Positions 8,401 to 16,763 of a DNA stretch of 23,250 bases are shown here, piece after piece. The notes beneath the pieces are model-generated. The model saw only the letters and a list, made by a program, of their open reading frames with translations. It was not told where the DNA came from and searched no databases. Each line of letters begins with the position of its first letter. Position 1 is the stretch's first letter. The stretch comes from Amoebophrya sp. AT5.2 (taxonomy: Eukaryota; Sar; Dinophyceae; Syndiniales; Amoebophryaceae): assembly GCA_005223375.1 (NCBI GenBank), contig RXOD01004380.1, forward strand, positions 1-23,250. The letters run 5' to 3'. Both the position numbers and the translations under genes were made by a program.

Positions 8401-11400
8401 CTTTAGTGGAAACTGAAAATTCTTCTTCTTTCCCGACCAGCACATTTTGCTTGTCGAGGAAGGAAAGTGGTCGTAGTCTTCGCCTGCTTTTGCTTGTGGT
8501 CCCGGCTGCTGTATCATCCCGCGATCCTGCGTTCCTCCTCCATACGTTCCCTTCAGGCTCATTGTGGAGTTCCGCCGCAGCGCGCGCGACTTTGAAGCCG
8601 TGTAGTTCACAAGCTGCCACTGCGCTGCTTCCCCTCCGCCGGAAGAAGCCGGCACCGTGTTATTCTTATTTTCTCCACCCAGCAACTGTGGACCACCCGC
8701 ATTGGACTCCGCCGCCGACGGCCTCCTTCCCCCTCCACCCACCACGCCGCCACCCCCCAACACCAAGCTGTACCCCCTAGCACCAACCTGCGCGACTGCG
8801 TTTATTTGCGTCCGCAGGTCCGTCGCGTTCAGCCCCTCGCGCTGCGTGCAGAGGCTGAGACCCCGCACGCTCGCGAACTCGCTCGCGAACAGGATCTTCT
8901 CCCGGTAGCGGGACTCCTTCTCCACGTTCAGCATCGACGCCAACTGCATCATGAGCCGCTGCACCCGCTTGTCCGTGATCTGCCCCTTGTTGTCCCGGCC
9001 CAGGTTGCTCGCCACAGCGTCGCCTTCGTTCTTGAATAAACGGTGCAGCTGGGGAATCAACAAATCCAGGATCTCGAAGTTGCAGTTGTGGAAGAACCAG
9101 TGCTGCTTCATGTGCCTCTGCTGCGCCTTGGACAGGATCTCCGCCTGGCACAGGGCCCGGTGGAGGAGAAGGGAGTGGTGCTGGGCGGAGTCGTACACCG
9201 TGAGCCAGTGGTAGAAGGGCGTGATCGTCGTCCCGTTGATGCAGATGGTGAGCAGCGCGATTCCGGAAACGTGGAAAGCGATCCGCGCGCGCGTTTCCAG
9301 CGGGAGCACGGTGGAGCTGGTGTCGGACTCAACCAGAATGGCCATGGCCAGGCCGACGGCGCCCCGCAGACCGGAGAAGACCAAAATTACGCACTCCTTG
9401 AAGGTCATGCCGTAGCCGGACCGCTTCAGAAACGGGTACAAAACAACCACAACAATAACCCGGGTTACGTGGACGAGGAAGTACAGAACCAAGAGCTCGA
9501 CCCAGTCGCGGAAAAGAAGGTTCGCCTGGAAAGAGTACCTGTTCAAGTTCGTCGCCAATCAAGCTCTGCACGAGTAAGTACGTTCTATAGCGAAGCGGAG
9601 TGAAATAAAAGATTCAGATAACTGTAAAAGTTACTTCTACTTTTACCTGTATCCGACTACTCCTGCGAGCACGAAGATGAGTTCGTTGGAGATGAGCGCG
9701 AGGAACTGTATCACGGTGTGGTGGGAGTGCGACTCCGCGATCGAGTACTGGCCGGTGGCGCTCATCGCGAACCCGAAGGTCACGATGGCCAGCACCGCAC
9801 TCACCTCGATTTCGTGGTGGTCGGCGATGAAGAAGGTTCCGTACGCGCCCAGGATCACCACGAACAGCCCGATCTGGTAGTTCTTCGCCTTCTTGTTGTG
9901 GCGTAGGAAGAACAGCGTGATTACGAAGATCGCGAGCCCGACCAGCAGCCCTCCGAACGCCAAGTAGGCGAACTGCAGCGTGGTCTGCACCGGGGAGAAC
10001 ACTTTGATGCCCTTCGCCAGGTCGAAGAACACGAGGAAGAGCAGTACGCCCGAACCGTCGTTGAGCAGGGCCTCGCCAGAGATGAGCAGCGTCAGCTTCG
10101 CGGGCGCGTGCAGGTCGTGCAGCGCGCCGATCACCGCCACGGGGTCGGTCGCGGACAGAATCGCGCCAAGCAGCAGCGCCTCGGAAAACGAGAACCCGCG
10201 CCAGGCGTCGTCGCTCCTGCCGGACGAGGGGACACCAGGAGCTCCTTCATCGGCGGTGGTTGTCGCCTGCTGCTCGCCACCGTTCGCGCCGCTCCAGAGC
10301 CCCGCCACCCACGCGAAGAAGTTGCCGAAGGAGCCCTCGACCAGGGACGCGCTGTCATTCGAAAACGCGAACATTTTGCCGAAGGTGAAGAACAGCACCC
10401 CGCCCGTCAACACCGTGTTCAGAATCGCCCCCGGCAGCGCCAACAGCAGCGAGCTGGGCAGAACCCGCCGCCCCACGTGCCAGTTGGTGCACGCCGAGTC
10501 CTCGTACAGCAACGCGGGGAGGAGGACCCAAAAGATCACCTTCGGGTCGATGTTCTGCGCGACGTGCACGGCTTCCGCAAGCTCGTACTCCGGGCACGAG
10601 AGCGCGAAGTGGCTGAGCCCCAGCCCCGCCGAGTACAGCATCACGGAGTGCGGGAAATCGAAGGGCAGCAGGTCGGCAAGCATCTGGCAGATCGCGGACA
10701 CGAACAGCGCGGAGAGAACGAAGTACAGCGGGTAGAACGCGTTGGAAAGCAAGTGCTCCGCACCGGTAAAGTCGACGAGGCAGATAGCCAGGTAGGACTT
10801 GTAGTTGCGAGCGCGGTCGCGGGCGTCGGTCTCCGTCTGGAAGTACAACTTGGACGATCCCTGGTCGTAGTAACACCCGGCGTGCTTCATCAGGTCGGGC
10901 GGAGTCAAGGGGTCCACAGTGAGGAAGTAGCTGTGGCTGTCGGTGTCGCTGTCGTGGTTAGCAACATGATCCGTCGATCGCGCTCCCTCTGAGCGCCGTT
11001 CCGCACCAGGCTTAGGAACTGCACGCAGGCGCAGGGGCCCCCGACCAGAGGAGGTGGACGAAGTTGCCGATGATGCTTTGTTCTTTTTTGCCTTCTTATC
11101 GGCGGCAGCGGGGGCGGATTTGCTCCGCTGCGGCTCAGTTGTTGATTTGGTTCTTTCACTTTCCGTATCCAGATAAAGATCCCTTTGTTGGAAGATGTCT
11201 TCTGGTTCCTGCTTCTGCTGGCCTCGGCTCTCTTGAATTTCTCGTTGAGACTCCTCCTGAATAGGGGACAGTCTCAGCGGTGCGCTTCCTGTCCTGCTGT
11301 CGCTGTCCAACGTCAGAGTGCCTTCCAAGAGCGCGTCCATGCTCGCTTGGGAAAGGCCGGAAGACCAGAACGGTCCCGCGGAGGAGGTCTCTGAACCGTC

Positions 11401-12174
11401 GCGATCAGCCTGCGTGTCGCCGTCCTCCTCCTCGCCTTTCGACCGAGCCGAATGAAATAACGTCGAGGTAGAAGAAGTAGATGCTGCGGACGACAAAGAT
11501 GCTGACGAAGAGGAAGATGATGCTGATCCTGCGGTGCTACTGCCCAGTGGAAACCCGAATTCGCCCACCTCGCGATTGTCGAGCGGTGTAAAGTCGTCGA
11601 CCCCACGCGAAGATCCTTGATCGGAATCGTCGCTGCTGGTGCTGTGATGCTGATGTGACACAACGCTCCGCTTCCTCAAATGGAGTTCGTTTCGTGCCAC
11701 TTGCTCACACTCGCCGACGGACTTTATTTGAAGCCTCTCCGGGCAGCGTTCCACCGTCAAATGGTACAGGTGGTGCGGTAGGGAAGATGGGGAACTCGAA
11801 CTCCCCGCCTCATGAGTATTTCCGGAGGTGGGTGATGACGATAACCGGCGTCGTTCTTGTCGGGCCCCTTCCGCGATGTCCCCTGGTTCAACAAATGATG
11901 TTCCTGCTTCAGCATCGTCATTTTTTGAAGGATAGAGCTGGTGCCCAATATCGTATTGCCCCGGAGGTCGCTCTCGTTTTCTAATCCCACTGTAGTCTTT
12001 GAGCAAAAGCAGAGGGAGGCCGGCCAGGGCCAAGGGCGCCACGTAAGTTCGGAGGACAGACGCGCGGCAAAGCCGGGGCTTCATGGTTGCAGCTGGTCCT
12101 GCAGCTGTAGCACGGGTTGGAAACTGCCGGTGCCGAGCAGAAACGCAGTCATCAGAGATTGCGACTCCAGTCAT
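5496..12174 (-). CDS. Large CPA1/SOS1-like Na+/H+ exchanger, four exons
   Basis: Exons 12174-9647, 9538-6757, 6343-6140 and 5900-5496 join in frame to about 1972 residues. The family swaps Na+ for H+ across a membrane. After a 440-residue low-complexity N-terminal region (with a hydrophobic segment following an internal Met at residue 31), helices run from about 465 to 955. They include LSATDPVAV (D677), LLNDGSG with the CPA1 hallmark N705-D706, and SGLRGAVGLAMAI (R901). Exon 1 ends in LAGVVGY and exon 2 continues with SFQANLLFRDW, exactly where the helices must continue. A cytosolic helical part (about 955-1010) is followed by roughly 560 disordered residues. A conserved-looking helical C terminus is then assembled across introns 2 and 3 (ELISE-LTYRALMESF, LRWKW-EHSKRHFEAIF). 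No cyclic-nucleotide-binding domain was recognised. The start at 12174 is the first ATG; the Met at residue 31 is an alternative. Plasma-membrane location is inferred. Confidence 0.85.
5901..6139 (-). other. Exchanger intron 3, non-canonical, flanked by GAAGTGG repeats
   Basis: GAAGTGG stands at the end of exon 3 (minus strand, 6146-6140) and again just before exon 4 (5907-5901). Removing one copy plus the DNA between joins RWKW to EHSKRHF in frame and skips several stops. The 7-bp repeat lets the cut slide, but no position gives GT...AG. Length is 239 bases. The low-GC core near 6005-6025 is intron-like. Confidence 0.65.
6346..6359 (+). repeat. Terminal inverted repeat, 3' end of exchanger intron 2
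   Basis: Partner of the repeat at 6740-6753. It sits immediately inside the second AGCTC copy. Confidence 0.65.
6740..6753 (-). repeat. Terminal inverted repeat, 5' end of exchanger intron 2
   Basis: The minus-strand bases TACGGTCGGACCAG match the plus-strand TATGGTGGGGCCAG at 6346-6359 in 11 of 14 positions, one at each end of the same intron and both directly abutting the AGCTC direct repeat. Confidence 0.65.
9539..9646 (-). other. Exchanger intron 1, GT-AG, flanked by ACAGGTA repeats
   Basis: Exon 1 ends GGATACAG and the intron opens GTAAAAGTAG. It closes ...TTGAACAG before GTACTCTTTCC. Splicing at 9646/9539 (108 bases) joins codon AG+G in phase 2 and links helix segments of the transporter. 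The seven bases ACAGGTA are present at both junctions, so even this canonical intron has a direct repeat. Inside, GTAAAAGT and ACTTTTAC form a perfect 8-bp inverted repeat covering the donor. Confidence 0.85.
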
Positions 12175-12405
12175 TGATTTATTTCCGTCGTAGTTTTAAA
12201 AGAACATATCACTTAGCTACAACAGGTGCAGTGCTGCGAAAGCTGTGCCGTGCGCATTAGAATGTCTGTGAATCTGAGACCTGAGTGTCTGTCTTTTTGT
12301 TTTTTTTTCATATAGATACGATCTTGATATTGCGTTTGCGCTCCCGCATCCACCGCATGTTGCGAGAGCGAGGGTGACCTTATGGCTGGGTAGGAGATGC
12401 AGAAG

Positions 12406-12427
12406 GCGTAGGCGCCTAGGCCTACGC
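12406..12427. repeat. Perfect 8-bp hairpin GCGTAGGC/GCCTACGC
   Basis: GCGTAGGC (12406-12413) and GCCTACGC (12420-12427) flank a six-base loop. It directly abuts a second palindrome. Confidence 0.8.
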
Positions 12428-12447
12428 TCAGAGTCACTGACTCTGAG
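12427..12447. repeat. Perfect 21-bp palindrome CTCAGAGTCA-c-TGACTCTGAG
   Basis: Two perfect 10-base arms around a single central c, starting on the last base of the preceding hairpin. It lies about 250 bases upstream of the exchanger ATG. It could be a protein-binding site, a UTR hairpin or a remnant of a mobile element. Confidence 0.85.
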
Positions 12448-13164
12448 TCAGAAGTGCACTTTATGTATCTATTCTTACGCTTAGTCTCTCTGTTCTTCGT
12501 CTTCTCATTCTCTCCTTGTTCTTTATTTTTGTTGAAGAACACAGTGTTGTTGCGATGAGATCAGGGAAGTAGGCATCGACCACTTCACGATTGCAGGTCC
12601 AGTTTGAAGAACGCGTCCGAACCGCGCAAGAACCTGTCCTCGCCCAAAGAAACAGCAAGACATATAGAAAGTGAAAAAAAATATAAAATAATCGCCTGCC
12701 ATGCAATCAATCGTAACGCAGAGGTAGAAACCGCGTCTCATCGTGCACTAGATGCAGAGTAGTTTCGAATATTTGTGCTGCCCCTCCTTAGCTTACATGA
12801 CTGTTTCGCGGATGTGTAAATTACAATTTGAATTTCTTTGGAAACTGCGCTGGAAATCGACAACGACATCGAGCTCGACTTAGATGTGAGGTTCAGTTTT
12901 TTGCAACGGTAGTACAATTACAAAGCTCTGGAAGTATTGGAGGATGTGTGTGTTCGTGCTGCTGCCCGCCCTGTCCCTGTGCTGCCTGTCGGAAGCGGTA
13001 CTATTAAGTGCAGCATGAAGATGAATGTACATGTACTTCTAGTTCCTATCCCTGGAGTTCTACTTGGCGGGCGTTCCTGTGATCACGCGAACGCATTGCT
13101 CCGCCCTGCTCAATCATTCAATGTGCCAACGTCGCATACTTGAACTTGTGTCCATTTTCTCTCC

Positions 13165-13211
13165 TCACTTTCGCCCACGGCTGCTCCCGCCCCCCCGGCG
13201 CCGTCGTGCAC
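13165..13211 (-). other. Candidate alternative 3' exon of the basic Met-rich gene
   Basis: If the sequence 13342-13212 is removed as a GT-AG intron (CAG|GTACTAG ... ATCACCAG|GTGCACG, 131 bases), the frame continues as GARRRRGGGSSRGRK and then TGA at 13165-13167. That Arg/Gly tail fits the extreme basicity of the protein better than the unspliced ending, and CAGGT is repeated at both junctions as in the exchanger introns. The unspliced reading instead stops at 13272, with AATAAA just downstream (13264-13259), so both ends may be used. Confidence 0.45.
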
Positions 13212-13271
13212 CTGGTGATAATTCAATATGCCATTCTTGAACTTGATCTATATGTATATTTATTGTCGACA

Positions 13272-16200
13272 TCAATTTGATGTGATGTTGATAACTACGA
13301 CACACTGCTGGGATTGAGTTTGAGGTGAAAGTAGGCTAGTACCTGCGGCGGCCCTTCGCATCATTCCCGTAGCACGGCGCATGGTTGGTCTTCGCATCAT
13401 CTTCATACTCTGGCGCATCATCCGCGCCCGTCGCGGCGTCCGACTCCGCAGAACCAGCGTCCTCCCCAGCGTCCGCGAACGTGCGCCCCGCAGCATCACG
13501 GGCATCCGCACCACCGTCCGTACCTCGAACCCGTGGTCCAAAGCTTGTTCACGTGCGCGGCTTGTTCCTCGCCCGACGCCCACGCGGCCTCCACCACGAC
13601 GCGCAGCCGCCATCATCTTCGCGGCCCGTTTTCTCCTCATTTTCATCGCCGTGTTTTTCTTCTTCCTCAACAAAGCGATCTTCATCTTCACGAGGCGTTT
13701 CTCCTTTTCCACGCGCTTGACTTGCTTGGCTTCGAGGACCTCCTTCCTTTGCAGCGCCGCGCGCCGCTGCTTGAACTTTGACTGCAGCGAAATCACCCGC
13801 CTTCGCGCGGCGCGGAGCTGCGCTTTCAGTTTCGGGGTAAGGTTCCGCTGGACAGTCGGCGCCAGGGCCCTCGGGCGCTTCTTGGCGACGCGGGGAGCCG
13901 CCGCAACTCTCATCTTCGGAGGTCCCGCGCGTCGCTTCATGATGGTCCCCATATTGCGACCCATTTTTCTTCGCAAAGTAGCCGCACTGGACTTGGCGTT
14001 TCCACCTCCTGGAGCGGAGGAGGACTTCTGCTCGCGAATTTTCATGGCGCGAATCTTCTTCCGCATGGCGTGCCGCAAGCGCATCCGAAGCCGCTCCAGC
14101 CGCGCGGTGCGCTCGGTGAGCTTGCGCGCCATCTTCTGCTGCGGGTTGGCCGCAGCACGCATCTTCTTCATCATCCGCATCGACGCCATTTTCATGCGAG
14201 GACTGCGCATCATCTTCTTCTGCATTGCCGCCCGCATCATCATCTTACGTCGCATGGCGGAGCGCATCTTCATCCTGCTCACCATCGGAGTGCGCATCTT
14301 CATCTTCATCATCGGAGCGCGCATCTTCATCCTCATCACCGGGGAACGGCGCATTTTCATCCTCATCGGGGAACGACGCATTTTCATCCTCATCGTCGGG
14401 GAAAGGCCGCGCATCTTCATGGCCGCAGTCGACATCGTGTACTTGTTCATCCTCATCTTCCGTTTCACAGAAGACGACTGTCCGGCCCTGCTCGTCGGAT
14501 ACGGTTTCGTGAAACGAGATACCCGGGCCGCAGCCCTCGCCTGTCCGGCCAGGCTCGGGTACTTTTTCGTAAACCGAATGATCTTGCGCGAGAGGTTTTC
14601 CTTTTGCTTCAAGATGTTCCTCTGGTTCGCTTTTGCTTTTGCCGCCGCCGCCTTGCCTCGGTTTTTCGCCACGATGGCGTGCACCAAGTTGTCCAGCTTC
14701 TTCTGTCTGAGGAAGGCAGCCGCACGCTTACGGATTTCCGCGCGCTCCTTGCCTTTGGCACCGATGCGCTTCACCAAAGCGTCGATCGCGAGCTTGCGGC
14801 GTTTATTCGCAGTAGCAGCAGACGCCTTTTTATCTCCTTGCAGAGCCCTCCTCGCGATGCTGTCGAAGCGGCGAAGCTTTTCCGCTCGTGCGGTTTGTTT
14901 TCGTGCAGCTGTTTTCATGACCCCACCCGGTGCCCTCGTCGTCCGAACGGGAGCCGTGGAGGCGGCTTTCATCTTCATGGACATGCGTCTTCGCTCTTTT
15001 GCGGCAATTCGGCTTACGAGATTGTCGATCCTCTTCTGCTTCACGATGGCCGAAAACTTGCGCTGCACGTCGTGCTTCTCCAGGTTCTTGGCCACAATGC
15101 GGCTCACCAGGAAGTCGATCGCTGCCCTCCCCTGCTGGTTCGTTCCTGTTCCACCGTTCGCCTTAGTGGTCACTCCTGGCGCGGACGCGGACGTCTTCTT
15201 GGTTGATCTGGAGGTTGGTGTGGTCCTGGTCACCGATTTCTTCGCGGGGGACGTCGTGGCTTTTGACTTCAGAAGGCTCTTCCTTCCCGGCTTGCTCGCC
15301 GCCGCCCGCCCGGCGATCCGGCGGACAAAGGCGTCGATTTTTTTTCTCTCCGTGTCCCCCTTCGCTTTGTTCTTCCTCTCGATCGCTCTCACCAGTGAAT
15401 TCAGCCTCCGGAAGGACGCTCGGTTTTTCAAGGCTGCCAGTTCGGTTTTGGTCAGTTCCTTGGCCCCGGGGAGCATCGCGGATTGAATTTTGTCCCTCCC
15501 TGCGACCGTGTCCTCCAGTGCGGACTTAAGAATTTGGACCGCCTGCCAACGCAAGTGCGCGTTTTTGGTCTCGATGTTGCGGACCAGCGTGTTGAGGCGC
15601 TTCATCTGTTTCGTGTTCACGGTCATCTGCTTCGACAGCAGCAGTTTCTGCATGCGCGCGCGCTGCGAGGTGGACGAGGCGGAAGTACTTGTGGCCCCCG
15701 CGGTTTTGGCCACAGGAGCCTTGGAGGCGGGGGCGCGTTTGGTCTGCGTTTTGTTCAACGGGCGCGGGGCAGCCAATTTATTGGTGCTGGTCCGCTGACG
15801 ATACACAGCGCGCGCGGGGCCGACGGGAACCAGGGCGCGCTCAACTTTCGGGTGCGCGGTTGTTTTGGTAAGTAAAACGAAGTTTTCCGCGATCTTCGAC
15901 TTGGACTTGGCAGCAGTTGCTCTTGCTGTCGCTTTCCGACTCACGGCGGTTTTCATGCGGCTGACGGCCGACCTCATCTTCATCACGGTTGCCTCCCGGT
16001 ACACAGCGCGTCGCGTCGCCATCTTCATCTGCTGAATCTTTCTGGTCATTCTTGATGTTGCTGCGGCCATCTTCATTTTCGCTCCACCGCCCCGAGCACC
16101 ACTTCCGAGCGCGCCATTGAAGCGCACACTGACCGAATGGATGCCGACCTTCTTCGGTGCGACGATCTCGACGAGCCGCTTGTTGCGCACGTGCGCGCTT

Positions 16201-16763
16201 CCACCGCGGCCGCTCCTGGCGACCTTACTGAGTTGTCTCTTGTAGTTCGCGATTCGCTGCTTCGCGACTTTGACCCGGGTATTGATGACCCGCACTTCGT
16301 TCGAGGTGTGCCGTGCGAGTTGCCGCATCCGGTACATTTTTCCGCCGCTCGTCTTGCTGCCCTGCAATTGCGCTCCCGCTCGCGCCATATTCACCGCAGC
16401 TGTCTTCGTGCGCATCGGCATCTTCTTGGTAGCAGCAGCCGGAACAACTACGGACTTTGCGTTCTTCATCTTCATCGGCGCATTCTTCATAGGAATGGAC
16501 TGCCCCGCAGACCGCGGTTGCGTCGGCAGGGCACTTCCACGCAAGGGTGGCGCGCGGCCGAGCCCCGGAGGGAAGCCAGAGCTCTGGAACCGCTGCTGAA
16601 ACTGCTGAAACAGAGCACTGCGGCTCGGCGCGGGCATCCGCAAAAAGAACGCGCTTGTTGGCGTCGGGTTCGACGTTTGGATCTGCTGGCGAACCAGGTT
16701 GCCGGCAGGAGCCCCCTGGGGACCTCGGACACGAGAGAAAAATCTCTGCGCCGCCGACAACAT
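13272..16763 (-). CDS. Very basic Lys/Arg/Met/Ala-rich repeat protein, probable mitochondrial targeting, function unknown
   Basis: 1163 residues, ATG at 16763, TGA at 13272-13274. I do not recognise the family. The N terminus (MLSAAQRFFSRVRG) has Arg, Ser and large hydrophobics but no acids, as in mitochondrial presequences. The rest is overwhelmingly K, R, M, A, S, T with almost no acidic runs. At about 387-700 a helix motif of the form (L/I)(D/N)xLVxxIxxK recurs seven times, twice as pairs exactly 30 residues apart (IDFLVSRIVAKN...IDNLVSRIAAKE; IDALVKRIGAKG...LDNLVHAIVAKN). At about 780-835 there are tandem RMKMRRSP-like units, followed by further M/K/R-rich sequence. Basic SP-containing repeats recall histone-like and sperm-type DNA-packaging proteins, so nucleic-acid binding is inferred. 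A last-exon alternative is listed separately. Coding status is supported by a 3.5-kb open frame and a meaningful repeat structure; a repeat-driven spurious ORF is unlikely. Confidence 0.75.
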   Translation of the reverse strand: MLSAAQRFFSRVRGPQGAPAGNLVRQQIQTSNPTPTSAFFLRMPAPSRSALFQQFQQRFQSSGFPPGLGRAPPLRGSALPTQPRSAGQSIPMKNAPMKMKNAKSVVVPAAATKKMPMRTKTAAVNMARAGAQLQGSKTSGGKMYRMRQLARHTSNEVRVINTRVKVAKQRIANYKRQLSKVARSGRGGSAHVRNKRLVEIVAPKKVGIHSVSVRFNGALGSGARGGGAKMKMAAATSRMTRKIQQMKMATRRAVYREATVMKMRSAVSRMKTAVSRKATARATAAKSKSKIAENFVLLTKTTAHPKVERALVPVGPARAVYRQRTSTNKLAAPRPLNKTQTKRAPASKAPVAKTAGATSTSASSTSQRARMQKLLLSKQMTVNTKQMKRLNTLVRNIETKNAHLRWQAVQILKSALEDTVAGRDKIQSAMLPGAKELTKTELAALKNRASFRRLNSLVRAIERKNKAKGDTERKKIDAFVRRIAGRAAASKPGRKSLLKSKATTSPAKKSVTRTTPTSRSTKKTSASAPGVTTKANGGTGTNQQGRAAIDFLVSRIVAKNLEKHDVQRKFSAIVKQKRIDNLVSRIAAKERRRMSMKMKAASTAPVRTTRAPGGVMKTAARKQTARAEKLRRFDSIARRALQGDKKASAATANKRRKLAIDALVKRIGAKGKERAEIRKRAAAFLRQKKLDNLVHAIVAKNRGKAAAAKAKANQRNILKQKENLSRKIIRFTKKYPSLAGQARAAARVSRFTKPYPTSRAGQSSSVKRKMRMNKYTMSTAAMKMRGLSPTMRMKMRRSPMRMKMRRSPVMRMKMRAPMMKMKMRTPMVSRMKMRSAMRRKMMMRAAMQKKMMRSPRMKMASMRMMKKMRAAANPQQKMARKLTERTARLERLRMRLRHAMRKKIRAMKIREQKSSSAPGGGNAKSSAATLRRKMGRNMGTIMKRRAGPPKMRVAAAPRVAKKRPRALAPTVQRNLTPKLKAQLRAARRRVISLQSKFKQRRAALQRKEVLEAKQVKRVEKEKRLVKMKIALLRKKKNTAMKMRRKRAAKMMAAARRGGGRVGVGRGTSRAREQALDHGFEVRTVVRMPVMLRGARSRTLGRTLVLRSRTPRRARMMRQSMKMMRRPTMRRATGMMRRAAAGTSLLSPQTQSQQCVVVINITSN
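14262..14420 (-). repeat. Tandem 27-33 bp repeats encoding RMKMRRSP-type units
   Basis: On the plus strand, the block gcgcatcttcatcct or a close variant recurs five to six times at spacings of 27, 30 or 33 bases. All spacings are multiples of three, so the protein keeps frame and gains or loses whole residues. The encoded units read RMKMRRSP, RMKMRRSP, RMKMRAP, KMKMRTP and RMKMRSA. Confidence 0.85.

Larger units (their letters stand above)
12175..13164. other. Intergenic region upstream of the exchanger
   Basis: About 1 kb that should contain the exchanger promoter and 5' leader and the 3' leader of the basic Met-rich gene. It carries the twin hairpins at 12406-12447, pyrimidine-rich stretches and no credible ORF. 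No RNA gene was recognised. Confidence 0.5.

Noticed and set aside
5496..9558. Treating the ORFs at 5496-5855 and 6730-9558 as separate genes
   Set aside because: Both open only at non-ATG codons, both are preceded by splice-like boundaries, and together with the first exon they rebuild a single exchanger of consistent architecture.
13381..15486. A 701-codon plus-strand frame opposite the basic Met-rich gene (and a 378-codon one at 14070-15206)
   Set aside because: The complement of ATG/AAG/CGN/GCN-rich codons contains few stops, so long antisense frames arise automatically. Their products are Phe/Ile/Arg or His/Arg-rich repeats with no domain structure, while the minus strand has an ordered leader and helical repeats.
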